DNA from: an uncultured Helcococcus sp.
Lineage (GTDB): Bacteria; Bacillota; Clostridia; Tissierellales; Peptoniphilaceae
Reading direction: 5' to 3'
Assembly (NCBI RefSeq): GCF_946998255.1
Contig: NZ_CAMPYN010000015.1
Location: 1 to 26,070, forward strand
Length of the DNA stretch: 26,070 bases
Position numbers and translations under genes: made by a program
Notes under the pieces: model-generated
What the model was told of the DNA's origin: nothing
Databases searched by the model: none
What the model saw: the letters and a program-made list of their open reading frames with translations, nothing else
Part shown: positions 16,587-25,037 of the stretch, piece by piece
How positions within the stretch are numbered: position 1 is the first letter of the stretch
Layout: every line of letters starts with the position of its first letter

Positions 16587-16597
16587 AAATTTTCTCT

Positions 16598-17590
16598 TTA
16601 TCCCCTATATTGAGGGAAAAATTCTTCCTTTTCTGTATTTGTTTGCTCTACTAAGTAATCATATACTTCTTGATTATATATTTTTTTACCAATATAGAAA
16701 TCAAAAAAACCTTCTTTGGTAAATTTAGATTTAAACTTTAATAAACTATCATTTTCATCATTTGTAGTTCCACCACCATAGTGGATATAGTTTATACCAT
16801 TTTCTTCACCCCACTTTAGGGTTAGGTATTTTAATATATAAGCTGGTGATAGGTGTAAGTAATTGTGGTCTGTTCCAGATAAGTGTGCATGTAGCATATC
16901 CTTATATCTAAAATATAGGCCACTAGCAATGCACTTTTCATCCATATAAATATTAATATTTATTAGATGGTTTTTCATATTTTTTATTAAAAACTCAAAG
17001 TATTCCCTATCAAAATAGTAATAATCTCTTGCATCATTCCTATCCATAGTGTCATAGTAAATTTCCATAAACTTATCTAAATCTGATGGGTTTTCTATAA
17101 TTTCATATTCAATATCTTCTTTAAGAATTTTTCTAATTAATTTTCTAGTACTTTTACTAAACTCTTGGGTAAAAGCATCTTCCTTATCTTTTAAAACAGT
17201 CGCTACTGTCTTTCTCATATAAATATTGTCATATAATTTAGAAAAATCTTTTTGATTATCTAATAAGGGATGATATCTGACAAATTCTGAAACTATATTG
17301 TTATCTTTGCAATATTTAGCAAAGTGATCCATATAAGCTTTTAATAATTGGTCCTTGTCCTTTTCTAAACTTAGGATGATAGGACCACCATAACCATAGG
17401 GTGTCTGTATATCATAATAATCTTTATCTAAATCTACACCCTCTAAATCTATTTTTCTTTTCAAAAATACATTCAATATTTTTCCATTTTCATCTTCATA
17501 TAAAAAAGATTCTGACTTTCCTTCTAGTAAGTATTCTGTAGATTTAGCGTATTCATCAGTATAATATATATCTGGTAACAATTCATTCAT
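16598..17590 (-). CDS. FemAB/GNAT-like acyl or aminoacyl transferase
   Basis: This 330-residue soluble protein has the layout of the FemAB/BioF2-like GNAT families. A first half ends in SKSTRKLIRKILKEDIEYEI, and the second GNAT fold contains EKCIASGLYFRYKDMLHAHLSG, the SPAYILKYLTLKWGEENG helix and INYIHYGGGTTN with SLLKFKSKF. FemX/MurM-type enzymes take an amino acid from aminoacyl-tRNA onto an amine of a lipid-linked precursor; other members use acyl-CoA. It follows the aminotransferase gene by one base (TAA-T-ATG), so the free 4-amino group made by that enzyme is an attractive acceptor. It could also replace the missing PglD-type N-acetyltransferase. The donor cannot be decided from sequence. 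Confidence 0.8.
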   Translation of the reverse strand: MNELLPDIYYTDEYAKSTEYLLEGKSESFLYEDENGKILNVFLKRKIDLEGVDLDKDYYDIQTPYGYGGPIILSLEKDKDQLLKAYMDHFAKYCKDNNIVSEFVRYHPLLDNQKDFSKLYDNIYMRKTVATVLKDKEDAFTQEFSKSTRKLIRKILKEDIEYEIIENPSDLDKFMEIYYDTMDRNDARDYYYFDREYFEFLIKNMKNHLININIYMDEKCIASGLYFRYKDMLHAHLSGTDHNYLHLSPAYILKYLTLKWGEENGINYIHYGGGTTNDENDSLLKFKSKFTKEGFFDFYIGKKIYNQEVYDYLVEQTNTEKEEFFPQYRG

Positions 17591-17591
17591 A

Positions 17592-18737
17592 TTATCCTAC
17601 AAACTCCTTAATAGCTTTTATAACAAGCTTTTGTTCATCTTCTGTCATCTTTATATCACTCGGAAGGCATAGGCCTCTTGCAAAAATATCTTCTGTTACG
17701 CTTGATTCCTCTGCAATTACATAGTCGTATTCTTGGAATACTGGTTGCAAGTGCATAGGCTTCCATATTCTTCTTGCTTCAATATTGCATGCATCTAAAA
17801 ATTGTTTTAATTCTTCTGGATTTAAACCATTCTTGTAGGCTTCTTCATTTATAATCATTGCAGATAACCAGAATGAAGGAACTGAATCTTCTAAGTATGG
17901 ATTCATACTGATTGGTAATCCATCAAAGTCTTTTTCATATGTTTTATAAATCTTAGTTTTCAAGTCTTTATGTTCTTCTAAGTGCAATAATTGTCCTCTA
18001 CCAATACCTGCTAATACATTGGATAGTCTATAATTGTATCCGATTTCTGTGTGTTGGTACCATGGTGCTGGGTCTTTAGCTTGGGTAGCCCAAAACTTAG
18101 CCTTATCTGTTGCTTTTTTATCACTTGATAAGACCATTCCACCACTTGATGTTGTGATCAATTTATTTCCATTAAATGAAATTCCAGCATATTTACCAAA
18201 GGTACCAGTTTGTTTTCCTTTGTAAGTTGCAGATAGAGATTCTGCAGCATCTTCAATTAATTGAACATTATATTCTTCACACAATTCAAGTATTTCATCA
18301 AGTTTTGAAGGGATACCATATAAGTGTACAACCACTACAGCCTTCACCCTATCCTTATATTTATCTAAGGCTATACGTAGAGCTTCAGGGTCCATATTCC
18401 ATGTTTCCCTATCTGAATCAATAAATACCGGTATAGCATTTTGATAAATGATTGGATTTACTGTTGCTGCGAAGGTAAGGTCTTGAACTAAAACAATGTC
18501 ATCCTTTCCTATATCAGCTAATTTATAAGCTAAGTGCAAGGCTGCTGTACCTGAAGATACAGCCGATGTTCCTTCTATTCCTAAATATTCAGCCATTTCC
18601 TTTTCAAAAGCATCTACATTTGGTCCTACTGGAGCTATCCAGTTTGTATCAAATGCTTCTTCTACAAATTTTCTTTCATCACCGTGCATTGTAGGTATTG
18701 AAAGTGGTATTCTCTTTTCTAATCTTTGAAATTTCAT
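17592..18737 (-). CDS. DegT/DnrJ/EryC1/StrS-family sugar aminotransferase
   Basis: This 381-residue pyridoxal-phosphate enzyme should transaminate a UDP-4-keto-6-deoxy sugar to the 4-amino sugar, probably with glutamate as donor. Family marks are IPLSIPTMHGDE at the N-terminus, the cofactor-binding SSGTAALHLA (61-70), IEDAAESLSATYKG (161-174) and the Schiff-base lysine K192 in SFNGNKLITT, followed by GGM. It resembles PglE-like enzymes. The gene directly follows the 4,6-dehydratase gene that would make its substrate, a common pairing. AGAGAGG lies about 8 nt before ATG 18737. All active-site residues that I can check are intact. Confidence 0.92.
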   Translation of the reverse strand: MKFQRLEKRIPLSIPTMHGDERKFVEEAFDTNWIAPVGPNVDAFEKEMAEYLGIEGTSAVSSGTAALHLAYKLADIGKDDIVLVQDLTFAATVNPIIYQNAIPVFIDSDRETWNMDPEALRIALDKYKDRVKAVVVVHLYGIPSKLDEILELCEEYNVQLIEDAAESLSATYKGKQTGTFGKYAGISFNGNKLITTSSGGMVLSSDKKATDKAKFWATQAKDPAPWYQHTEIGYNYRLSNVLAGIGRGQLLHLEEHKDLKTKIYKTYEKDFDGLPISMNPYLEDSVPSFWLSAMIINEEAYKNGLNPEELKQFLDACNIEARRIWKPMHLQPVFQEYDYVIAEESSVTEDIFARGLCLPSDIKMTEDEQKLVIKAIKEFVG

Positions 18738-18770
18738 TATTATAACCTCTCTATAATGGAGCTCCTATGA

Positions 18771-20756
18771 CTATTTTGATTCTTTATATAATTCTTCAAA
18801 TTTGTCTTTATTCATTTCCAAGTCTGAATCAGGACTATGGTAGGTAACAACTACTTTTGATAAGATATCCAATGATTCTTTGTATACATCTAGTTCAACT
18901 AAGTCACCTAAAGTAGACATTTCCTTAAAGAACTCGCCAAAATCAATATCCATAGGTTTTGCTATATGGATGATTTGATTATCAGTCTTTTGTAGTCCTT
19001 CCTCTGCCATTAATTTTTCTTCATATAATTTTTCACCAGGTCTCAAGCCTGTATAAACTATGTCTATATCAACATCCGGTTTTAGACCTGATAGTTTAAT
19101 TAAGTTTCTAGCTAATGTATCTATTTTAACTGGCTCACCCATGTCTAGGACGAAGATTTCTCCACCCTTGGCATTGAATCCTGCTTCAATAACAAGGCCT
19201 ACAGCTTCTGGTATTGTCATAAAATATCTGATTATGTCTTTATGGGTTACTGTAACTGGTCCACCCTCTGCTATTTGCTTTTTAAATAGTGGAATTACCG
19301 AACCATTTGAACCTAGAACATTCCCAAATCTCACAGCTACAAAGTTACTTGTAAAGTCCTTGTCATAAGGTCTAATCATGTTGTATTTTTCCGATTTGAA
19401 TTTTGGTAATATTGAATCATCTTTAGTTTTTGAAATGTGATCCATAGCTTGGATTATCATTTCACACATTCTTTTTGTAGCACCCATGATATTGGTTGGG
19501 TTTACCGCCTTGTCTGTTGATATTAGTATAAACTTTTCTACCTTATATCTTAATGCTGCAAAGGCTGTATTGTAAGTACCGAACACATTGTTTTTTATAG
19601 CTTCTATTGGACTTACTTCCATAAGTGGTACATGCTTGTGAGCTGCTGCATGGTAAACTATTTGAGGTCTGTATTCAAAGAATACGTCATCTAACTTTTT
19701 AGGGTCCCTCACAGATCCTATCAAGGCTACAAGATCAAGATTTGGGTAAGTTCTTCTTAATTCTTGCTCTATAGCATATAAATTGTTTTCATATATATCA
19801 AATAGGATTAGTTTTTTAGGTTTATTTCTAGCAATTTGTCTTGAAAGCTCACTACCTATTGAGCCACCACCACCAGTAACAAGTATAATTTTACCTTGAA
19901 TGTTGTCTAAGGTGTGCTGACTATTTATATTGATTTGTTTTCTTTCAAGTAAGTCTTCAATTTGTACATCTCTTATATTACTTACATTTACATTTTTATT
20001 ATCTAGTAAACCTTCTATTGAAGGCAATGTTTTAAGTTTAGCACCTGATTCTTTACATACATCTATAATCTCTTTTATGTGAGACCTGCTAGCAGATGGT
20101 AGGGCCAAAATTATAGAATCTACATCCAGATTTTCAACAGTTTCGACTACTATATCTCGTCCTCCCAATATAGGGGTTGAAGAAATATATCTACCATGTT
20201 TATTTGCATTGTCATCTATAAATCCAACAACATCATATTTTATGTTTTTATAATTCTTTATATCGTTGTATATAAGTCTACCAGCTTCTCCTGCCCCATA
20301 TATAAGGACTCTTTCCATATTTGGTCTTGCTTTTAGATTGTCTGTAATCATATTAAATAGCCTATAGGTAAACCTTACACCGGTTACCAATAAGAATTGT
20401 ATGATTCCACCCATTATATAGTATGAAATTGGCATTCTTACAAAAGCAAAAAGTGATACTAAAATATAAAAGGCACTTGTTATAATAGTTGCTAACAGTC
20501 CCCTTAACAATTCTGTAACACTAGCAAATCTCCATAAAGTTTGGTACATCTTTAAAAGATTGAATACTATTAAAGAAAAAATAGTATAAAGCGGTATCAT
20601 TCTTATAAAAGTAGTTAAAAATAGTTCAGGAATATAACTATAGGTAAAATCAAACCTTAAAAACAAAGCAAATAAATAGGCAATATTAATAGCTATGATA
20701 TCAAAGATTACAAGGCCAATATTAATTAATTGCCAATGCTCTAATTTTCTTTTCAT
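18771..20756 (-). CDS. UDP-sugar 4,6-dehydratase, PglF/CapD/FlaA1 long form
   Basis: This 661-residue membrane protein has four N-terminal helices (within about 10-130), a CoA-binding/Rossmann-like domain with IYGAGEAG (152-159), then the catalytic short-chain dehydrogenase domain with VTGGGGSIGSE (293-303). STDKAVNPTNIMGATK (413-428) carries the PglF-type Asp-Lys and Met-x3-Lys set in place of the usual Tyr-x3-Lys. The long form with membrane helices, and the neighbouring aminotransferase and PglC-like enzyme, point to UDP-GlcNAc 4,6-dehydratase making a 4-keto-6-deoxy sugar. AAGGAGAAGAG lies directly before ATG 20756. A strong hairpin separates it from the LCP gene upstream. Confidence 0.92.
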   Translation of the reverse strand: MKRKLEHWQLINIGLVIFDIIAINIAYLFALFLRFDFTYSYIPELFLTTFIRMIPLYTIFSLIVFNLLKMYQTLWRFASVTELLRGLLATIITSAFYILVSLFAFVRMPISYYIMGGIIQFLLVTGVRFTYRLFNMITDNLKARPNMERVLIYGAGEAGRLIYNDIKNYKNIKYDVVGFIDDNANKHGRYISSTPILGGRDIVVETVENLDVDSIILALPSASRSHIKEIIDVCKESGAKLKTLPSIEGLLDNKNVNVSNIRDVQIEDLLERKQININSQHTLDNIQGKIILVTGGGGSIGSELSRQIARNKPKKLILFDIYENNLYAIEQELRRTYPNLDLVALIGSVRDPKKLDDVFFEYRPQIVYHAAAHKHVPLMEVSPIEAIKNNVFGTYNTAFAALRYKVEKFILISTDKAVNPTNIMGATKRMCEMIIQAMDHISKTKDDSILPKFKSEKYNMIRPYDKDFTSNFVAVRFGNVLGSNGSVIPLFKKQIAEGGPVTVTHKDIIRYFMTIPEAVGLVIEAGFNAKGGEIFVLDMGEPVKIDTLARNLIKLSGLKPDVDIDIVYTGLRPGEKLYEEKLMAEEGLQKTDNQIIHIAKPMDIDFGEFFKEMSTLGDLVELDVYKESLDILSKVVVTYHSPDSDLEMNKDKFEELYKESK

Positions 20757-20781
20757 CTCTTCTCCTTCTTATTCTGACAAA

Positions 20782-20803
20782 GAGCTGGAGTAAACTCCAG
20801 CTT
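20782..20803 (-). promoter_or_regulatory. Intercistronic hairpin between LCP and dehydratase genes
   Basis: A perfect 8 bp stem AGCTGGAG/CTCCAGCT (20783-20790 and 20795-20802) with a 4 nt loop. On the - strand it is followed by CTTTGT, too short a U-run for a strong terminator. It may act as a leaky terminator, an RNA-processing stop or an attenuator, lowering expression of the synthesis genes relative to the LCP gene. Confidence 0.55.
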
Positions 20804-20825
20804 CATCCATCATTCTTATTATTTT

Positions 20826-22268
20826 CTAATTACCAAGTAAAGTTGCTTTAATTAATTCCTTGGATTCTTCTACAGACTCAAAAGAAAGCTGAATCATAGA
20901 TAAATTAAATCCAGGCATAGCATATGAAGGAAGACCCATCACAGGTTCTCCTTGCAATTGGTATTGTTTTATATCCCAAGTAGGCATCTTGGCTATTTGG
21001 GTGTTAATCATTTCTGTAATTTTGTTTGTAGGTAAATTTGTATTAACATTTGACAACACTGTATCTAATAGAGAATTGTAACTTAAAAGTATTGATGGTG
21101 ACATAGCCTTTTTCATCATAGCCTCTAAAACTAACATTTGGTGTCTACCTCTTGCAAAGTCTCCATCAACAAAAGCTTTTCTTTCTCTTACAAAGTTTAA
21201 TGCTCTTTTACCAGATAGTTCGATTTGCCCCTTTGGATAATAATCGTCTGATATTGCTGTAAAAGCTTGGTCATTATAGACTGTTATACCACCGAGTATG
21301 TCAATAATTTCCTCAAAAGATGAGAAATTAACTTTAGCATAATAGTTGATATCTATGTCTAATAAATTCTCAACTGTAGAGACTAAAGTTTTTATTCCAT
21401 AAGCTCCAGCATGGGTTAATTTATCTTTCCCAAGTCCAGTCATTTCAACATATGAATCTCTTGGCAAAGATGTGATTAATATCTTATGGGTCTTAGGGTT
21501 TATTGTAACCAATATATTTACATCAGACCTAGTGTTTTCATATAGACTAGTTCTAGTATCTGATCCTGTCACAAATATATTAAAGCTCTCGCCAGCTTCT
21601 ACACCCTTTGATATATCATCAATATTTCTGTGCAATTTAAATGAATTATCTTTACTATTTACAGCTAAGACTTTATGCTTTTCTTCAAAATCATTGCTTT
21701 GTTCTATGATCATTGCAAGTTTTGATTTATTAAGTATCATATAATCAATCTTAGCAGACATAAGGTCTTTAGCTAAATCCAGGGTGTTTGTTCCTTCTTC
21801 AAACTTAACGCTATTATTGTTTTTAAGGATAGCATCTTCAATTATCTTAATTTCTCTTTCCTTGTCAGTCTTATCATAGTAAATCGTGTCTCCTCTTAAC
21901 TCAGCTATAGAATTAACAGGATTGTCTTTTCTAGTAATAACCGAATATTCTAATATTTCTTTTTTTGAATCATTTAATCTTAGGTTGTATTTTGAATATG
22001 TATTTTGTATATAATAAGCACCAAAAACAAAAATTATAGTAAATATAGACAATATAAATGCTGAAAAATAAAATACTTTTGCATCTCTAGGCCTTTTAAT
22101 AATAAGTATCCCTATCGCTAAATAAACCAGCAGAATCAAGGATATCAATCCAAATCTATGTAGGTTAGGCAATAGGCTATTTAAAGATAAAATAGCAATA
22201 AATACTCCCGCTGCTATTGTTGATATTAAGTATAGTAAATTTATAAAAAAGTTCTTTTTAGAAGTCAT
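20826..22268 (-). CDS. LytR-CpsA-Psr (LCP) family wall-polymer ligase, CpsA-like
   Basis: This 480-residue membrane protein would transfer the finished polymer from its undecaprenyl-diphosphate carrier to peptidoglycan on the outer face. It has three N-terminal helices (about 8-30, 38-58, 65-88), then an outer accessory domain (about 95-215). The LCP domain follows: FVTGSDTRTS (232-241), RSDVNILVTINPKTHKILITSLPRDSYV (the block at 247-274 holding the metal/pyrophosphate residues), GGITVYND and LNFVRERKAFVDGDFARGRHQ with the conserved arginines. Three helices plus an accessory domain match pneumococcal CpsA rather than single-helix LytR. It is first in the operon, directly behind its promoter, as is common for capsule loci. 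AAGGA precedes ATG 22268. Confidence 0.93.
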   Translation of the reverse strand: MTSKKNFFINLLYLISTIAAGVFIAILSLNSLLPNLHRFGLISLILLVYLAIGILIIKRPRDAKVFYFSAFILSIFTIIFVFGAYYIQNTYSKYNLRLNDSKKEILEYSVITRKDNPVNSIAELRGDTIYYDKTDKEREIKIIEDAILKNNNSVKFEEGTNTLDLAKDLMSAKIDYMILNKSKLAMIIEQSNDFEEKHKVLAVNSKDNSFKLHRNIDDISKGVEAGESFNIFVTGSDTRTSLYENTRSDVNILVTINPKTHKILITSLPRDSYVEMTGLGKDKLTHAGAYGIKTLVSTVENLLDIDINYYAKVNFSSFEEIIDILGGITVYNDQAFTAISDDYYPKGQIELSGKRALNFVRERKAFVDGDFARGRHQMLVLEAMMKKAMSPSILLSYNSLLDTVLSNVNTNLPTNKITEMINTQIAKMPTWDIKQYQLQGEPVMGLPSYAMPGFNLSMIQLSFESVEESKELIKATLLGN

Positions 22269-22304
22269 TTGTTTTCCTTATTAATTTTAATTTCATGTAC
22301 TCTT

Positions 22305-22333
22305 ATTCTACCACTTCGCCTACTACTTTACAA
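22305..22333 (-). promoter_or_regulatory. Promoter of the 12-gene surface-polymer operon
   Basis: Read on the - strand: -35 TTGTAA (22328-22333), 17 bp spacer, -10 TAGAAT (22305-22310). The leader would be about 30 nt. No other good promoter is visible in the 15.8 kb downstream. Confidence 0.6.
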
Positions 22334-22349
22334 AATTTTTAATCGTAGA

Positions 22350-22363
22350 AAATCTTAAGATTT
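22350..22363. promoter_or_regulatory. 14 bp perfect palindrome between divergent promoters
   Basis: AAATCTTAAGATTT is self-complementary over all 14 bases. It lies 16 bp upstream of the -35 box of the polymer operon and about 35 bp upstream of the aminopeptidase -35 box. It has the size and place of an operator, but no regulator gene is in the window. Confidence 0.4.
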
Positions 22364-22398
22364 ACTTATTATTTGAACTTATTAATAATTATCAAAAT

Positions 22399-22428
22399 TT
22401 GCCTATTATTTTAGGATAGTGATATAAT
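22399..22428 (+). promoter_or_regulatory. Promoter of the tandem aminopeptidase genes
   Basis: -35 TTGCCT (22399-22404), 18 bp spacer, -10 TATAAT (22423-22428), followed by the strong ribosome site AGGAGG at 22441-22446. Confidence 0.7.
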
Positions 22429-22450
22429 ATACTAAAATTTAGGAGGAATT

Positions 22451-23674
22451 ATGAGTTTTAAAGATAAATTAAATAAGTATGCTCAACTTGTTGTTGAAGT
22501 TGGGTCAAATGTACAAGAAGGAGATACAGTAAGTATCGCTGCTCCTGTTGAAAGTGCTGAATTTGCAAGAATGCTAGCAGAAAATTCATACAAAGCAGGT
22601 GCTCATGAGGTAATCATAAACTGGAGAGATGATGTAATCACCAGATTAGCCTATGAAAATCAACCTGTTGAAGTTTTAGAAGATATAGCTCAATACGCCT
22701 ATGATAGAGCTGAGTACTATGCTAAAAAAGGTCAAAAATCTATATCAATTTCAGCAGCTGATCCAGAATTATTGAAAGGAATAGATGCTCAAAAAATACA
22801 AAGAGCTTCAAAGGCTATGTCAGAAAAATTCCAACCATTAAGGAAATACACTATGAACGACATAAATTCATGGACTGTAATTTCTGTTCCTACTCAAAAA
22901 TGGGCAGAAAAAGTATTCCCAAATAGTGAAAATCCAGTTGAAGACTTGTGGGAAGCAATCTTTAAGACTGTAAGAGTTGACAAAGAAAACCCAATTAAAG
23001 AATGGGAAGACCACTTAAATACCTTAACCAAGAAATCTGACTGGTTGAATGAAATGAATTTTGAATTTTTAAGATATAAGTCATCAAATGGTACAGATTT
23101 AGAAATAAGATTACCAGAAGGACACATTTGGACAGCAGCTTCATCATTAAACTCAAAGGGTGAATCATTCGTACCAAATATGCCAACAGAAGAAGTATTT
23201 ACCTTACCTCACAAGGATGGTGTAAATGGTGTTGTACGTTCTGCAAAACCATTAGTTTATGCTGGTAATGTAATTGATGAATTTTGGCTAAAATTTGAAG
23301 ATGGTGCAGTTGTTGACTTTGACGCTAAAAAAGGAAAAGAAACTTTACAATCTCTATTCGATAAAGATGAAAGAGCAAGAAGACTTGGTGAAGTTGCCCT
23401 AGTTCCTTTTGATAGCCCAATTTCAAATTCAAATATCCTATTTTTCAATACTTTATTTGACGAAAACGCATCATGTCACCTAGCCTTAGGTAAAGCATAT
23501 CCAACAACCATTAAGAATGGTGAAAATATGACAGATGAAGAACTTGCAGAACATGGTGTAAATGATTCTTACGCACACGAAGACTTCATGGTTGGTACTG
23601 AAGACCTTGATATCATCGGTGTAAAACATGACGGAAGCGAAGTTCAAGTATTTAAAAATGGTAACTGGGCTTAG
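22451..23674 (+). CDS. M29-family metallo-aminopeptidase (AmpS/PepS-like), copy 1
   Basis: This 407-residue cytoplasmic enzyme removes N-terminal amino acids from peptides using a dinuclear metal centre. The N-terminal half carries the substrate-channel domain. The C-terminal half holds the family's ligands: the glutamates of NMPTEEVF, E314 in GEVALVP, H343 in SCHLALGKAY with the catalytic-type Y350, and H376-E-D378 in HEDFMVG. Spacing and length (about 410) agree with M29 peptidases, and there is no signal peptide. The strong AGGAGG site and own promoter suggest good expression. The second copy starts 8 nt downstream; the stop TAG is fused with the next ribosome site (TAGGAGG), so the two are co-translated. 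Confidence 0.93.
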   Translation: MSFKDKLNKYAQLVVEVGSNVQEGDTVSIAAPVESAEFARMLAENSYKAGAHEVIINWRDDVITRLAYENQPVEVLEDIAQYAYDRAEYYAKKGQKSISISAADPELLKGIDAQKIQRASKAMSEKFQPLRKYTMNDINSWTVISVPTQKWAEKVFPNSENPVEDLWEAIFKTVRVDKENPIKEWEDHLNTLTKKSDWLNEMNFEFLRYKSSNGTDLEIRLPEGHIWTAASSLNSKGESFVPNMPTEEVFTLPHKDGVNGVVRSAKPLVYAGNVIDEFWLKFEDGAVVDFDAKKGKETLQSLFDKDERARRLGEVALVPFDSPISNSNILFFNTLFDENASCHLALGKAYPTTIKNGENMTDEELAEHGVNDSYAHEDFMVGTEDLDIIGVKHDGSEVQVFKNGNWA

Positions 23675-23682
23675 GAGGAAAG

Positions 23683-24909
23683 ATGAAATTACAAGATAAA
23701 ATTAAACAATTAGCAGAATTAGCTGTAAAGATTGGTGTAAATGTATTACCAGGTGACACTGTAGAAGTTAATGTCCCTGTAGAAAGAGCTGACTTAGCAA
23801 GAGAACTTGCAGCTGAAGCTTACAAGGCTGGCGCCCACAAGGTAATAATAACTTGGTATGATGATTTCAAAAACTTGTTAGATTATACCTATTCACCAAC
23901 CGAAGTGATGTCAGAAGTACACCAATTTGAATTTGATAAGAACGAAACTTTATTAAAATCTGGTGTAAAACAAATCTTTGTAAAAAGTACTGACCCAGAA
24001 TTATTAAAATCAATTGATCCAGAAAAGATCCAAGCTGTTACCCAAGCTAGGTCAGAAAAATTACATTCATTAATGAAGTACAGAATGAATGATATTACAT
24101 CATGGACAATCATTTCTGCTCCATCAGAAGGATGGGCTAAAAAAGTATTTCCAGATAGTGAAGATCCAGTTGCTGACTTATGGGAAGCAATTTTCGAAAC
24201 TACAAGAGTGAATAAAGAAGATCCAGTTAAGTCATGGAATGACAATATCAACCTATTAGTTGAGAAAGCAAAATGGATGAATGAACAAAACTTCAGCCAC
24301 TTGCACTACACAAATTCAAAAGGTACCGACTTAACAATCGGTTTACAAGAAGGCCACATTTGGAGGGCTGCATCCACACAAAATATCAAGGGTGAAGCAT
24401 TCGTACCAAATATGCCAACTGAAGAAGTTTATACATTAGCAGACAAATATGATGTAAATGGTAGAGTTTACTCAGCTAAGCCACTAGCAAATGCTGGTAA
24501 TGTTATAGATGATTTCTGGCTAGAATTCAAAGATGGTAAGGTAGTTGATTTTGACGCAAAAGTTGGAAAAGAAGCCTTGAAATCTTTATTAGACAGAGAT
24601 GGAGACAATTCAAAGAGACTTGGTGAAGTTGCTTTAGTTCCTCATGATAGTCCAATTTCAAACTCAAATATTTTATTCTTCAATACTTTATTTGATGAAA
24701 ATGCATCATGCCACTTGGCAGTAGGTGCTGCATATCCAACCACAATTGAAGGTGGAGAAAATATGTCAGAAGAAGAATTAGAAGAACACCATGTAAACCA
24801 ATCTAAGGTACATGCTGACTTTATGGTTGGTACCAAAGATTTAGATATTGTTGGTATTAAGAGAGATGGAAGCAAGGTTCAAGTATTTAAGGACGGAAAC
24901 TGGGCTTAG
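23683..24909 (+). CDS. M29-family metallo-aminopeptidase (AmpS/PepS-like), copy 2
   Basis: This 408-residue paralogue is colinear with the gene before it and shares long identical blocks such as FFNTLFDENASCHLA and the C-terminal QVFK-GNWA. The metal-binding set is intact: E315 in GEVALVP, H344 with Y351, and H377-A-D379 in HADFMVG. Differences are spread along the protein, with many in the N-terminal half, and one residue is inserted before KRLGEVAL (DGDNSKRL against DERARRL). This pattern suggests an older duplication with possible change in peptide preference, not a recent copy. It uses the same promoter as copy 1 and is followed by a clear terminator. Both copies look functional. Confidence 0.92.
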   Translation: MKLQDKIKQLAELAVKIGVNVLPGDTVEVNVPVERADLARELAAEAYKAGAHKVIITWYDDFKNLLDYTYSPTEVMSEVHQFEFDKNETLLKSGVKQIFVKSTDPELLKSIDPEKIQAVTQARSEKLHSLMKYRMNDITSWTIISAPSEGWAKKVFPDSEDPVADLWEAIFETTRVNKEDPVKSWNDNINLLVEKAKWMNEQNFSHLHYTNSKGTDLTIGLQEGHIWRAASTQNIKGEAFVPNMPTEEVYTLADKYDVNGRVYSAKPLANAGNVIDDFWLEFKDGKVVDFDAKVGKEALKSLLDRDGDNSKRLGEVALVPHDSPISNSNILFFNTLFDENASCHLAVGAAYPTTIEGGENMSEEELEEHHVNQSKVHADFMVGTKDLDIVGIKRDGSKVQVFKDGNWA

Positions 24910-24977
24910 GATTTTGTAGTTTTGGGATTATCTCCCAGCACGCAAAGAGCACACAGATAAACAAATATATTAGAGAA

Positions 24978-25005
24978 AGTCACGAACGTGTTTCGTGGCT
25001 TTTTT
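24978..25005 (+). terminator. Rho-independent terminator of the aminopeptidase operon
   Basis: AGTCACGAA (24978-24986) pairs with TTCGTGGCT (24992-25000) with one G-U pair, then a T-run at 25000-25005. It lies 69 bp after the second stop. The 24910-24977 spacer shows no gene. Confidence 0.85.
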
Positions 25006-25037
25006 GATTATAAAATATTAATATTGGTTAGGAAATT

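Noticed and set aside
23889..24251. 120-codon antisense reading frame within the second aminopeptidase
   Set aside because: It lies opposite a strongly coding conserved gene, has no family motif and no ribosome site; it is a shadow frame.
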